DNA of 64,000 bases, taken from contig JAKOGI010000127.1 in assembly GCA_029747015.1 (NCBI GenBank), forward strand, positions 62,001 to 126,000, in the 5' to 3' direction. The translations under genes and the position numbers were made by a program. The notes below the pieces were generated by a model that saw only the letters and a program-made list of their open reading frames with translations, was not told the origin of the DNA and did not search any database. The first letter of the stretch is position 1. Each line of letters begins with the position of its first letter. Source of the stretch: Carnegiea gigantea (Eukaryota; Streptophyta; Magnoliopsida; Caryophyllales; Cactaceae). Shown in pieces: positions 48,708 through 61,128 of the stretch.

Positions 48708-51091
48708 TCTTAGCCACTTAAAGCGTATCGGCCATAACGGCTAGTAATTTTGTATTTCAAACAATAAAATCATTCAACGTATAATTCTCATCTCCCTTTT
48801 GTTAAAAACGTTTTGGGGATTCCTCCCAAACACTATTTGAATAGCTAAAATAGGCCATAGCTCGTTACTAGACATGGCTATTATTCATTTAAAACACATG
48901 AAAAGTCATTTGCTAAAACATCACCCTTCCACACACATGTTACATTGTAAACATACAAGAAAAAGGGAATACACATATCACATTTAAACACTTCGTAATC
49001 ATTTCAAAACAATGAGCCACACATGGCCTCGCAATCCACACGATTGCGGTCAATTCACAACCCGAACTCACTCCTCACAAGCACCGTACCACAGGACCTC
49101 GAACGCTCATGATTCTTTCCTCAAACCATCCAACTACTAACTCGATTCATCGATTCATTAATCACAACATATTATCCTATTAGCTTATAAAAATAAAGGG
49201 TGAAGGTTCTTACCTGAGCATCCAGCACCATTCAGCGGTGCGCTACAACAAGCGTTCATATGGCCACATTTATTCATGAATCAAAAACACTTTATTCAAT
49301 AAATCAAACATAATTTGATTCTAAACATATACGATACATTGCGAAGCAACTTTCCTAAGCATGAATGTACAGAGAACAGGGGTTCGAGTGAAAACTAAAC
49401 ATATTTCAATAGCTTCGAATTTAATTCGGTTACATGCATTAGTTAGTTTAACTTGAGTCGAACCTAAACATGTTTTTATAACTTCGAGATTAATTCGTTT
49501 AACATGTATTGGCTAAGCTACTTGATTCGGAGCCAGACACCCTTCATTTACCTCGAAAATTAGCTCATTTGCATGCTTTGGTTAATTAATTCGAATGGAA
49601 GCTAAGGAAATTAAAAGAACTTCGATTTTAATCCTTTTTCATATATTAGCTAAATAACTTGAATAGAAGCTAAGCACGTTAATATCACTTCGATGTTAAT
49701 TCTTTTTCATACATTAACTCATTAACTTGAATCGATGCTAAACACATTAAACTAATTTCGAATTAATATCTCAAGCATGATTTGCATTCATGGATTCGAA
49801 TTGGTGCTAAACACGTTTAAATTACTTCAAATTAACAATTCAAGCATGATTTACACTCATGGGCTTGAATCGATGCTAAACATATCAAACTAACTTCGTT
49901 TCTAATTCCTTTTCGAACAATAACTCATTAACTCGATTCGAAGCTAAATACGTTAAATTAACTTCGATTTTAATTCCGTTTCAGACAATAACTCATTAAC
50001 TTGATTCGAAGTTAAATATGTCCATATAAATTCGAATTTACTGTTCACGCAAGACTACGGTTTATGTACAGAATTCACATCGATTCTCATTTTCAGGCAT
50101 GAAACAACCAATTGATTCGAACCTAAGTATGAATAACTTATTTCTTGTCATTTCTAACGAATTTAACAAGCCCTAACTTGACATGCAACATCAAACTGCT
50201 GAAAATTAACTTCGAAAATAGTAATAACTTAGGAGGCGAGAATACCCATATGGAATTGCTTCATTACCCACTAAATTGGTAGCAATTCACGCCCAAAATT
50301 CCCTTGAACTCGTCCCAGGCTCGGCTACTCCCAGAACCCAAAACCCTAGCTTCGATTTAGTGGTGTTTTTGGTTGATTTTGGGCAGAAATTATCACCCAA
50401 TTTATAGAGGAGGCTGGGATGGAGGTGGGTCATCGGTTTCCGGCCGGTGGACGGTCGGTTTTGGGCGCGTAGACGCGTGGGTGTGAGGCTGTGCGAAGTG
50501 GCGGCGTTTGGTGGTGGAATGGGGCGGTGGGGACGCGTGGTGTGGGGCTCCCCTTTACCGGTGACCCGTGCCGACTGGTGTCGCGTGCCCGCTGGCGACG
50601 TCGCCAGGTGTCTGGCCGGCGAGGGGGAGGGGGAGGGGGAGAGAGGCGATTAGAGAGAGAGAGAGGGAGAGCAGAGAGCGAGAAGGAGAGGGGAGGGGTC
50701 GGGGTCTCGGGCTTCTGAGGCCCGGCGTGCCCCGCCTTCCCTTTTTGTTTTATTTTTCTTTTTTTTGGCTCAATTAACATCATTCTACTAAACTCCGGTC
50801 CCGTACTCGCTGATGGTTAGGCTAAACCTGAACTGAAACGACCCACAATGAACATTTCGATTTAAACTTTGGGAATCGGCCAAGTAAAACGAAAAATGAT
50901 TTTAAAAACTTAGTTTAGCGTTGATTCAAAGGTTTTATAAATAAGTAACATCGATAATAACGTTAATCAAATAATCGTTCTTTTTAATGAATTTAATCCT
51001 TAAAAACTCACACAGTTACTAAAAATACGATTTCATAACGTAAAAGCAAGACAAGCAACTTAACGTAAAAATAACGAAGGTGGGTCTTACA

Positions 51092-53913
51092 TTCTTCCCC
51101 CCTTAAAAGAATTTCGTCCTCGAAATTCCAAATCCAAGTTCGGTTTTTCCTAAAATGAACGCGCGCAGGTAAGATCTACACGGTGGGTTTCCAAAAGGTT
51201 CCATTTTGCAATCACTACTTCTTTTTAAATCAAAAGAAAATGTCTTATGGTATCCAGTCTCCTCCTCGCCAATCCTCTTCAAGCGTCTACTCGCTCTATT
51301 TAGGCGCCGAGGGCAAATCGCATTGAAGAGGGGCAACTGAGTTGGCGTAGAAAACCATATCGAGTTTGTTTTGAAAAAGAACAGAGATTTCCGATCATCC
51401 AGACTTAGTTAGCATGGCGAGCAGTAAATCTATGCATATGCATAACTATAAGTGGGCATCGAAAGGCATGACAATCGAGGCAATGACATCTTACGGTCAC
51501 ACACCAGCAGTCTCATTCTAAAACATGAATTCAAGTCACTTTTAGGATCACAACAGTTAACATGGAGACTACTATAACACATTTAGAAGAACAAAATGTC
51601 ACCTAGCACCGCATAGTATCATTTAAGCATAATAGCATCACATAGAATCGTTTAAGTATAATAGCATGACATAGTATTGCATACTGTCAGCAATTCAACA
51701 CTCAAGTTTCGGGAATGGAGGTAACATGAAACCGGTTGATATACATATTGCAAGCAACAAGTTAGAGGTTATGCCATATCATCAATCACAAAACTTAGAT
51801 AGTTGGAACAATTGAGTCACATAGCAATCCGACTCGAGTTGAGCTCATTCACTAGCATACAAAATCGAAGCATTTCAAAACTGAGTTACTTAACCAGGGA
51901 GTTTTTATTGTATAGCAAAGTAATGGATACATCACACAGCATCACTTAGCGTCACATACAAAACAAACATTCCTATATCATGAGAATATGCAAGTAAGAT
52001 GACATGCTTATGCCCGTAACTCTGCCCGTTTACGACCTTATCAAAGGATCACAAGTGTATATCACGACATGGCTCTTTTAAGTTGGATGATATATTTCAA
52101 TTATCCCTACTTGCAACCGTACTCCACACTTTAATGATCAAGTGATGCAGTGAGGATTTCGATACGACCACAAGTATACTAAGCACATCATTGAGTCTCA
52201 TAAGGTACCTAGACAATCCCATATTCATACGTTCACACGAGTATAGGTCTCTAAGTTCGTGAAGTACTAGCACTCATAATTGTAACATGGTAACATGCAA
52301 ATGGGAAGACTCTATAACATCAATGGTAGTATTCATAAAAACTAACAAAAATGCAATGCTAAGGTTCGCCATGAAGTTCACCAATTTACATGTGGCACTC
52401 TCAATCATGTCATCCCATGTCATACTGATCAACCAAGCCATCAAACATTTCACGTACATTCATTCGTAAACCTTGGAGTCACGCATCCAGGTATGATCAT
52501 GGGTATGCTAGCATGCGATGTGATTAGGTATAGAACATGCAAGGCAAGCAAGTGTGAATGTAACTTCTATGGTCACAAGATTTCGAGCTAAGTAGATGGA
52601 TAAATAGTGACTTTGACAAAACATAAGAATAGGGGCACTTTAGTTCATATAACAAGTAGGCAATTCCCTTACCCCATCCTGTCGATCAACTCAAGTCGTC
52701 CATCTAACTGAATCGTATGCATAACCATACCAAAGGATGTACTAACAGTAGGAAATCCAATTACTTCGCTCTTCAATAATATAACTTATCAAGGATTGCT
52801 CTAAAATAAGTCTAAGTAATTATATAAGCCCTTTCGAGCTTAGTATTACACATAATGTCACAACTGCTGGATCAACCACATTCACCATAGTAAGAGGCAT
52901 ACAATTTCAAAGTGCATGTCAGGCTCTCTCTACCTTGTTCTTTCTGGGTGCATTGGGGTTTGATATAGCAAGAACACTATCAATTTCACATAGGACATCA
53001 AGAGCATTGTACAGGTGACAACAAGCATTGCGCTAGATGATGAGGATAATTTTCATGCAATAGTCAAGAGAAATGCACTGCTATTGCTTAATTTCTATCC
53101 AAGCATATCAAAATCTCATTTAATTTCTTTAAACAACTCAAAATTCACATATAGGGGGTATCACCTAGTGAGATTCTCAGTCATAGAAAGCTAACTCTAA
53201 TCACTTGCAAACAAATCATTAACACGTCTGGCAATGCATACACCTTGGCATGTGGACACTCAAAATCATTCGATTACACACAGAAAGTTACGCTCATATG
53301 GCTAAATCCAAGCATTATTGCAAAGCAAATGCGAGTCTTCGGTTGTAACAATACGTCTCAACCAAACAATTAGAAGATCTTGAAGGTCAAAGTAAAACCC
53401 TAGCTCACTAATCAGGAAGACTTTAACTTTCAAGGTCTTTAGGCTTTCAAAAGGAAATAGTTTAATTGCTTCTAGCTCTTTCTCTACCAACTTTTGAATA
53501 CATCTGCTCACTCCATTATGGGGCCCGAGGAGCAAATCGTATTTTAGGGGGAAAGATGAGCGTAGAGTTAAAGCTTTCCAATCGTTCGATTCAAATCATA
53601 TGTTCTTTAAACATTGGATTAAAATCACCAAAGCATATAAACGAAACAACTTTCGATTGAGCTAACACTTATCTCATACGCGACAATACGAATCACTCGG
53701 CCTACACCTTAACAAATGGTTCTCTCATCCAACCATTCAGCTTACTGAAGCCGCATCTAACTAGTGAAACGCGCGAACATTCACATAAAACTCACATTTG
53801 CACACAAGGCAGGCATATGTCACATAACCATACAGTGCTCCTAGGCGGCTATATGAAATGCAAGACTCAGGTTGCGGCCTATGGTCGCTGGACCTTTGCT
53901 CTGATACCATCAA
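51092..53913 (-). other. LARD internal region, non-coding
   Basis: No gag, protease, RT, RNase H or integrase is recognised in 2.8 kb. The left edge carries the polypurine tract (complement of CTTCCCCCCTT at 51094-51104). Next to it, complement GAGGACGAAATTC (51110-51122) matches the last pol codons and following tract of Tekay/Del chromoviruses, suggesting the parent family. Two related blocks with CCGAGGRCAAATCG-like text lie near both ends, at about 51300-51330 and 53525-53560. The primer site is at the right edge. Confidence 0.75.
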
Positions 53914-56900
53914 TGTAACACCCCTAGCCCCTAGGCCAGAAGTGTTACGCTTTCCTAACTCCTTACTTAATTCCTGGGACGAAACGGGCAGAGTTCCCCC
54001 TAAAAACTGACCGTTTCCAGGCTAAAAGCCTTACAATAAGTCCCTGTAAATCAACGGAAGCGCAAAACATTTAAAACATAGCTCAACGGCCACACGCCGG
54101 AGTTCATAACTCAACGAGCCACTCGCTCGGAGTACACCAACCAGGTTGATTCATGAATAAAGAAGAAATGGACGATACAACTCAACGGTTAACAAAACCG
54201 GAGTATTAAGATTTACATCCCAAAACATAGCTAAATTAAACCAAGAAGACATCTAACTAACTTGATGGTTGGCTCAGACGGCCGTACAGAGCGACCTTTA
54301 TACCATATGCATTACATGAACTAGAATAATCGTTTACAGACCTTTATAAACTAAGAGTACATTACATGACTTCATTAAACACGTAAGATCCCTTCAAATG
54401 AGCACATACGACGCCTTGTAAGCAACAATAGGTTCCTTCTGGACTTATCTGACTCAACTTCTTCCTGTCAGAAAGAAAACCTGGGGAAAAGGGGAAAGAG
54501 TAGTGGGATGAGCAACCACACGCTCAGTGAGTGTCCCCCAACCCCCTTAAAACCAAAACCGTTGCAGGCAATACTATCTTTACTAGTCACATATCACGTT
54601 TCCATACTTTACTATCATAATAGATATTCATAGAACCTTTATGGGAGGATCACTAAACATAAACTTCACTTCGACCATTCAATCATATTTCTAGGTTCAT
54701 CAACGACGGAGTTCTTTACTAGCAAGCAATTAGGCACGTGAGCAAGCATCGAAGGCTAAGTATAAGGATCTTTTCATTTTCAAATATAACTCCTAACACT
54801 CCATTTAAACTACACATGAACCCTCAATCATATGATGTGTATTTAAGGTTATCCCTTTTCATATTTACACTTTTCTTGGTATTTCATTCATATAATATAC
54901 AGATCACACACATAAACACACATCAAGCATTTAAGTACCTTTAAACATTATATTAAGCTATATGACACCCTCGTATGCTATTCACATATCAACGTTCGTT
55001 CATATAATATACATATCACACACATAAACACATATCATGCATTTAAGTACCTTTAAACATCATATTAAGCTATATGACACCCTCGCATGCTATTCACATA
55101 TCAACGTTCACTCTTTTAGTAAGAGACGCCTTCATTCATGGAATTTTTAACGTGCTATAACTTTCTTTCTCATCTCATACACTTTAAATCAGACAAATTT
55201 GCTATGGATAAGAATGATGCCACATAAGATTAGAATCCACGTTCAACCATACTTAAGAATCATTCATAATGCATCCATTGAAAGCTTTCCTTTAATACAT
55301 AGGCTAAGAATCCACATTCAAACATGCTTGAGGATCATTTCATAACTCATTCATTGAAAGCTTTCTTTCTTTCGTTGAAAACGTTTTCTTAGTCTTCAAA
55401 GGAAGTTTCATTTCGTTTGGTCGTGTAACGACCCTTATAAGCTTTTCATACATCATTCCATATAGCCTTTTGGGCCCATAAAAAGAATTTCCTTTCCTTT
55501 TTAATCGTTTAAAAATGGCAAAGGGCCAATTGCTTTTCTTAACTTAGTACGAAAGTACTTCTGGCATAAGATCATTACAGGATGCTGATTGGGTGAGAAC
55601 TATTCTCGATCCCATAGTGAGACCTAACGCTCACGCTTAAGCTCTTACTCCCGGGATGGCTACATAAACATATTGGACCATTACCCTTGTCAGGGTCTTC
55701 TAGGGTTTCCTAGTACTATGACGAAATCCCTAGGCAGTCAACATTTATAACATAGTGTCCACAGCACATCTTGGACAATTACCCTCGTAAGGGTCTTCTA
55801 GGGCTTCCTAGTACCAGGACGAAATCCCTAGGCAGTCAACATTCATAACATAGTGTCCACAACACATCATCTTAGCCACTTAAAGCGTATCGGCCATAAC
55901 GGCTAGTAATTTTGTGTTTCAAACAATAAAATCATTCAACGTATAATTCCCATCTCCCTTTTGTTAAAAACGTTTTGGGGATTCCTCCCAAACACTATTT
56001 GAATAGCTAAAATAGGCCATAGCTCGTTACTAGACATGGCTATTATTCATTTAAAACACATGAAAAGTCATTTGCTAAAACATCACCCTTCCACACACAT
56101 GTTACATTTTAAACATACAAGGAAAAAGGGAATACACATATCACATTTAAACACTTCGTAATCATTTCAACACAATGAGCCACACATGGCCTCGCAATCC
56201 ACACGATTGCGGTCAATTCACAACCCGAACTCCCTCCTCACAAGCACCGTACCACAGGACCTCGAACGCTCATGATTCTTTCCTCAAACCATCCAACTAC
56301 CAACTCGATTCATTGATTCATTAATCACAACATATTATCATATTAGCTTATAAAAAAAAGGGTGAAGTTTAGGTTCTTACCTGAGCATCCAGCACCATTC
56401 AGCGGTGCGCTACAACAAGCGTTCATATGGCCACATTTATTCATGAATCGACAACACTTTATTCAATAAATCAAACATAATTTGATTCTAAACATATACG
56501 ATGCATTTCGAAGCAACTTTTCTAAGCATGAATGTACAGAGAACAGAGGTTCGAGTGAAAACTAAACATATTTTAATAGCTTCGAATTTAATTCGTTTAC
56601 ATGCATTAGTTAGTTTAACTCGAGTCGAACCTAAACATGTTTTTATAACTTCGAGATTAATTCGTTTAACATGTATTGGCTAAGCTACTTGATTCGGAGC
56701 CAGACACCCTTCATTTACCTCGAAAATTAGCTCATTTGCATGCTTTGGTTAATTAATTCGAATGGAAGCTAAGAACATTAAAAGAACTTCGATTTTAATC
56801 CTTTTTCATATATTAGCTAAATAACTTGAATAGAAGCTAAGCACGTTAATACAACTTCGATATTAATTCTTTTTCATGCATTAACTCATTAACTTGAATC

Positions 56901-58241
56901 GATGCTAAACACGTTAAACTAATTTCGAATTAATATCTCAAGCATGATTTGCATTCATGGATTCGAATCGATGCTAAACACGTTTAAATTACTTCGAATT
57001 AACAATTCAAGCATGATTTACACTCATGGGCTCGAATCGATGCTAAACATATCAAACTAACTTCGTTTCTAATTCTTTTTCAAATAATGACTCATTAACT
57101 CGATTCGAAGCTAAATACGTTAAATTAACTTCGATTTTAATTCTGTTTCAGACAATAACTCATTAACTCGATTCGAAGCTAAATATGTCCATATAAATTC
57201 GAATTCACTGTTCACGCAAGACTGCGGTTGATGTACAGAATTCACATCGATTCTCAATTTCAGGCATGAAACAACCAATTGATTCGAGCCTAAGCATGAA
57301 TAACTTATTTCTTGTCATTTCTAACGAATTTAACAAGCTCTAACTTGATATGCAACATCAAACTGCTGAAAATTAACTTCGAAAATAGTGATAACTTAGG
57401 AGGCGAGAACACCCACCTGGAATCGCTTCATTACGCACTAAATTGGTAGCAATTCACGCCCAAAATTCCCTTGGACTCGTCCCAGGCTCGGGTACTCCCA
57501 GAACCCAAAACCCTAACTTCGATTTAGTGGTGTTTTTGGTTGATTTTGGGCAGAAATTATCACCCAATTTATAGAGGAGGCTGGGATGGAGGTGGGTCGT
57601 CGGTTTCCGGCCGGTGGACGGCCTGTTTTGGGCGCGTAGACGCGTGGGTGTGAGGCTGTGCGAAGTGGCGGCGTTTGGTGGTGGAATGGGGCGGTGGGGA
57701 CGCGTGGTGTGGAGCTCCCCTTCACCGGTGACGCGTGCCGACCGGTGACGCGTGCCCACCGGCGACGTCGCCAGGTGTCTGGCCGGCGAGGGGGAGGGAG
57801 AGAGAGAGAGAGGCGATTAGAGAGAGAGAGAGAGAGGGAGAGCAGAGAGCGAGAAGGAGAGGGGAGGGGTCGGGGTCTCGGGCTTCTGAGGCCCGGCGTG
57901 CCCCCCCTTCCCTTTTTGTTTTATTTTTCTTTTTTTTGGCTCAATTAGCATCATTCTACTAAACTCCGGTCCCGTACTCGCTAATGGTTAGGTTAAACCC
58001 GAACTGAAACGACCCACAATGAACATTTCGGTTTAAACTTTGGGAATCGGCCGAGTAAAACGAAAAATGATTTTAAAAACTTAGTTTAGCGTTGATTTAA
58101 AGGTTTTATAAATACGTAACATCGATAATAATGTTAATGAATTTAATCGTTAAAAACTCACAGAGTTACTAAAAATACGATTTCATAACGTAAAAGCAAG
58201 ACAGGCAACTTAACGTAAAAATAACGAAGGTGGGTCTTACA
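53914..58241 (-). repeat. LARD 5' LTR (4328 bp)
   Basis: Collinear with the left LTR and with the same internal repeats. It differs by point changes and small indels, for example a short deletion near 58135 relative to 50970-50995 and a longer GA run at 57796-57840. Confidence 0.96.
57560..57900 (-). promoter_or_regulatory. Probable LARD promoter in the 5' LTR
   Basis: On minus, a CT-rich tract (complement of the GAGAGA run at 57796-57880) and a GC-rich block are followed by CCTCTATAAATTGGG (complement of 57564-57578), a good plant TATA box. Transcription would then proceed through about 3.6 kb of R and U5 to the primer site. The matching place in the 3' LTR is 50397-50411. Confidence 0.6.
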
Positions 58242-59151
58242 CCCCATCTGATGGATGACATAAAATACCGTCCTCATGTCGATGTTCATAATGCCATCTC
58301 ATGTGCTCTGCACTACTTCTTGATGTGTACAACCTCTGCAGCCGAGGTTTTAACGGCAAGTAATGCATCCTTGAGTATGGCAATGGATTCTGATTTCTTT
58401 GTTGTGACCTTTGCCTCTTCCATCTTGAATGCCCACAAAACTTGCACGCATCCAGGTTTGCGTCCTCCTTATAAAATAGCATGCAACAACAATCAATTTG
58501 AACCACATCGTTGCCGAGATTTTTAACAACCTTTTTCGTTTGCTCATAGTTGTTTGACACGTGGTTGTTAGGGGGACACATCTCTTTCATTAATTGAACA
58601 ACTTCATTGAAACAATTTTGAGGCATATTATAATCAGATTTAATACTCAACAGTCTCACCGCCGCAGATAGCTCACCGTGGGTGGAGCAACCATCATATA
58701 AGGGTTGTTGAGCAACTTGAACCATATTATAAAATGGTTCTCGGCAAGTGCTTAACCCCTCTTCCTTTACATTTTGATTTGTTATTATAGCATCATCAAT
58801 CATGTCCTCCATCCGATCTATGTAGGATTCAGAATAGTCATTTTTAACATGACTTGAACCTCCAACTTCGGAGATTTTACTATTTGAATACCCAGAACCA
58901 TATTCCTGAGGTTCTATTTCCCCATGACTTATCCAAAACCAATACCCTTGCACAAAACCCTTATACATAAGGTACATCTTGACCTCATTAGGTGTCAAGT
59001 ACACCCTGTTTCTGCGTTTCGCATAAGGACATCTATACTTTTCCTCATTCAGAAACTCTGTCTGTGTACGTGCAAATTGATCGAATTGGTTTACTCCATC
59101 TAGAAATTCTTGCGTATAACCACTACGATCAGGCAATAATCTATTATACAT
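58242..59151 (-). pseudogene. CACTA-2 TNP2 N-terminal part, cut by the LARD
   Basis: A 300-residue open frame starts MYNRLLPDRSGYTQEFLDGV and includes EVKMYLMYKGFVQGYWFW, the transposase-associated domain. The usual CPCxKC is changed here to CPYAKRRN, so one metal-binding Cys pair is damaged. It continues through DACKFCGHSRW and HYLPLKPRLQRLYTSRSSAE to CHPSDG, where the LARD begins at 58241. The rest of the protein resumes at 46749 beyond the LARD. The open frame is uninterrupted to the insertion point. Confidence 0.88.
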
Positions 59152-60185
59152 TCACCTACGATTGGAGGACCATTCATATTCTACTCAAACAACAATAATC
59201 ACATAGGGTATTTGCTAAGAATTAATTTTAATCAAAATTATAATAATTACATAAATTACACAATTATATATTATATATGCTTACTTTAAAATTTCCACAT
59301 GCACCCAAAAAACTAATAATTCATACATATCTAGTTCACCACTTTATTCCACCAACATATCAAATTTGACCTTAAAATTATCAAATCTAAGTGTACATTG
59401 CATTGGGCGAAATCTTTAAACAAATATGAACTACAACTTCATACGAACTCACACTTGAACAAAATTATAAACTAAAGCATTTCAATCCACCAACATATCA
59501 ACTTTCAAGTTCACATCACCAAACCTAATTCCTAAATTGCATTTAGTAAAATCTCTAACCAAATTAGATCAATAACCTCACACGAACACCACATTTCAAT
59601 AACATTATCAATTAAAACATTTCATTCCACCAACATATGAAATTTTAACTTCGAACTACCAAACCTCAACCCTAAATCGTATTTACCAAATTCTTGTAAC
59701 GAATTAGAGCAATAACCTCACACAAATAGCACATTTCAACAACATTATCAATTGAACCATTTCATTCCACCAACATATCAAACCTTAACTTCAAACTACT
59801 AAACCTAAACCCTAAATCGCATTTACCTCAATCTTGAACCAAGTTAAAGCAATAACCTCGCACAAATACCACATTTCAACATAAATATGAACTAACTATG
59901 CAATTCTAACAATATAATACAAAAATTTGTAGAAATTACAAGTAGTTTAGTTGAAAAAATACCTCAAAGTGCTCCCAAAAACCGGCGGTGGAAGGGGCGG
60001 CTGGCGGCGGCAAGTGGTGGCCGGCGGCAAGGTCCCGACGACAGATGGCGGCCGGGGGGGACGGCCGGCGGTGGTTTGGTGGGGCGGCGGACGGCATCTA
60101 GCTGGGTTGGCGATTCCGTTCGGCCTCTCGCTCTCTCTCTCTTCGAATGGCAGCAAATAAAACCAGAAAAATTCTGGTTTCATTT
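59152..60185 (-). other. CACTA-2 5' leader with a 140-bp tandem array and a GC-rich block
   Basis: Four units of about 140 bp start near CCACCAACATATCAA at 59349, 59487, 59627 and 59767 (spacing 138, 140 and 140) and run to about 59900. A G-rich block (GGCGG, GGCCGG and GGGGGG runs) follows at 59980-60100. It makes long overlapping spurious frames on both strands that I do not treat as genes. Confidence 0.8.
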
Positions 60186-60489
60186 AACTGGGCTGGCGAC
60201 GGAATGGCGATGGAATTTCCGTTGCCAGCCCGGTTTTTAAAAAAAAAATCGAATTTTTTTCGGCGACGGAAATTCCGTCGCCATTTTTTAAAAAAAATTC
60301 AATTTTGGCGACGGAAATTCCGTCGTCAACTGTCAATTATGGCGACGGAAATTTTAATCCGTCGCCATATCTATTGCACAATCTGACTTTTTCTAAAATG
60401 GTTTTTCAATCGCCATTTCCGTCGCTAAATCTGTCGTTAAATTTTTCCGTCGTTGAATTCTGTCGTCAATTTGAACCTTTTTAGCAGTG
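60186..60489. repeat. CACTA-2 terminus and subterminal repeats, TNP2 side
   Basis: At least eight copies of GGCGACGGAA or TTCCGTCGCC occur in alternating orientation (for example 60194, 60263, 60278, 60306, 60321 and 60343), ending at the terminus CAGTG (60485-60489). Confidence 0.9.
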
Positions 60490-60575
60490 AAATACGTATG
60501 TTAGCTCAGCAAGATTATGTGTTAGCTCACGAAGAATATGTGTTAGCTCACCAAATTTGTAAGCTCACCAAATAT
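60490..60575 (+). repeat. GCTCAC 21-bp repeats right of CACTA-2 (Ulp1 intron)
   Basis: The array resumes after CACTA-2 with GCTCAGCAAGATTATGTG, GCTCACGAAGAATATGTG, GCTCACCAAATTTG and GCTCACCAAATATGTG at 21, 21 and 17 bp. Continuity across the insertion supports a single pre-insertion array. Confidence 0.9.
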
Positions 60576-60703
60576 GTGTATCAATTTATTATAAAGTAAA
60601 TGAATCAGTGAGCATTTGAACATACCACTAACCAATGTGTTTCTCCATACGTTGTTTTGTATGGAGCAATTATGTGCATGTTGTCCATGATATCAAGTCT
60701 TTC

Positions 60704-60885
60704 TGTTGGGAATATCACACATGAGTAATAAAGTCTCACATCGGAAGTTTGAAAAGAAGGATCATGGTATATAAGTCAAGTGGGCTACTCCTCCTATTGT
60801 CAATTGGTTTTAGGATGGAACCTCACTTGAGTTTGTTGCCATGGACCTTGGTTGAAGTGAGCTCCTTCCTTGGATCTCCCCAACA
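60704..60885 (+). repeat. TRIM-B 5' LTR (182 bp)
   Basis: TGTTGGGAAT start and CCCCAACA end. It includes GGTATATAAGTCAAG, a possible TATA box at about 60768. Confidence 0.95.
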
Positions 60886-61128
60886 AGTGGTATCAGAGCT
60901 GATAGTGCGTTCGGCTAGGCGACGAAGGTGTAGCATGGTGGACCCCATGGACGAGCTTGGTAAAGTGACACGGAGGTGTTGATCGAGTTGTAATACGTGT
61001 GCTGCAGTGTGGCTCGATGGCGTGGATAAGCTCTTGATGGTGGTTTGACACCTTGGCAAAGGCTTCCGCTCAAGGGGAAGCTTGTGCGTTGATGTGGTGT
61101 GGACGAGACTCATGTGTGAGGGGAAGAT

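Larger units (their letters stand above)
46750..51091 (-). repeat. LARD 3' LTR (4342 bp)
   Basis: Starts TGTAACACCCCC and ends GGTGGGTCTTACA on plus. It contains a 112-bp tandem duplication (from 47721), a 98-bp tandem duplication (from 48512), a degenerate array of about 60-70 bp units (about 49380-50030) rich in TTCGAA, and a GC-rich then GA-rich block at 50410-50740. Confidence 0.96.
46750..58241 (-). mobile_element. LARD: large retrotransposon derivative with 4.3-kb LTRs
   Basis: Two long LTRs (46750-51091, 4342 bp; 53914-58241, 4328 bp), both with TGTAACACC...GTCTTACA ends, flank a 2.8-kb internal region without gag or pol. GCTCTGATACCA at 53898-53909 complements the tRNA-Met primer site next to the right LTR, so the element reads on minus. 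A polypurine tract adjoins the left LTR. The flanks are CCCCA on both sides (46745-46749 and 58242-58246), a perfect 5-bp TSD inside TNP2. By eye the LTRs differ by about 16 of the first 530 positions, so the insertion is fairly young. It must depend on proteins from a related gypsy element. Confidence 0.96.
40895..60489 (-). mobile_element. CACTA-2: large CACTA element with ORF1 and TNP2, containing a LARD
   Basis: The left end is CACTACAAGAAAAAGGCC (40895). The right end is TTTTTAGCAGTG (60489), complement CACTGCTAAAAAGG. AAA flanks both ends (40892-40894 and 60490-60492), a 3-bp TSD. Subterminal GGCGACGGAAT repeats occur at both ends. On minus, the order is TNP2 and then an ORF1/TNPA-like gene with a Transposase_24 domain. 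The element spans 19.6 kb, of which 11.5 kb is the LARD. Frame breaks and a TNP2 stop make it non-autonomous now. Confidence 0.93.

Noticed and set aside
50430..50783. Overlapping long frames on both strands of the GC and GA-rich LTR block, repeated at 57454-57962
   Set aside because: GC-rich sequence has few stops; the frames overlap on both strands, differ between the two LTR copies and carry no family motif.
59947..60183. Pro- and Gly-rich frames on both strands
   Set aside because: Artefact of the G-rich block in the CACTA-2 leader.
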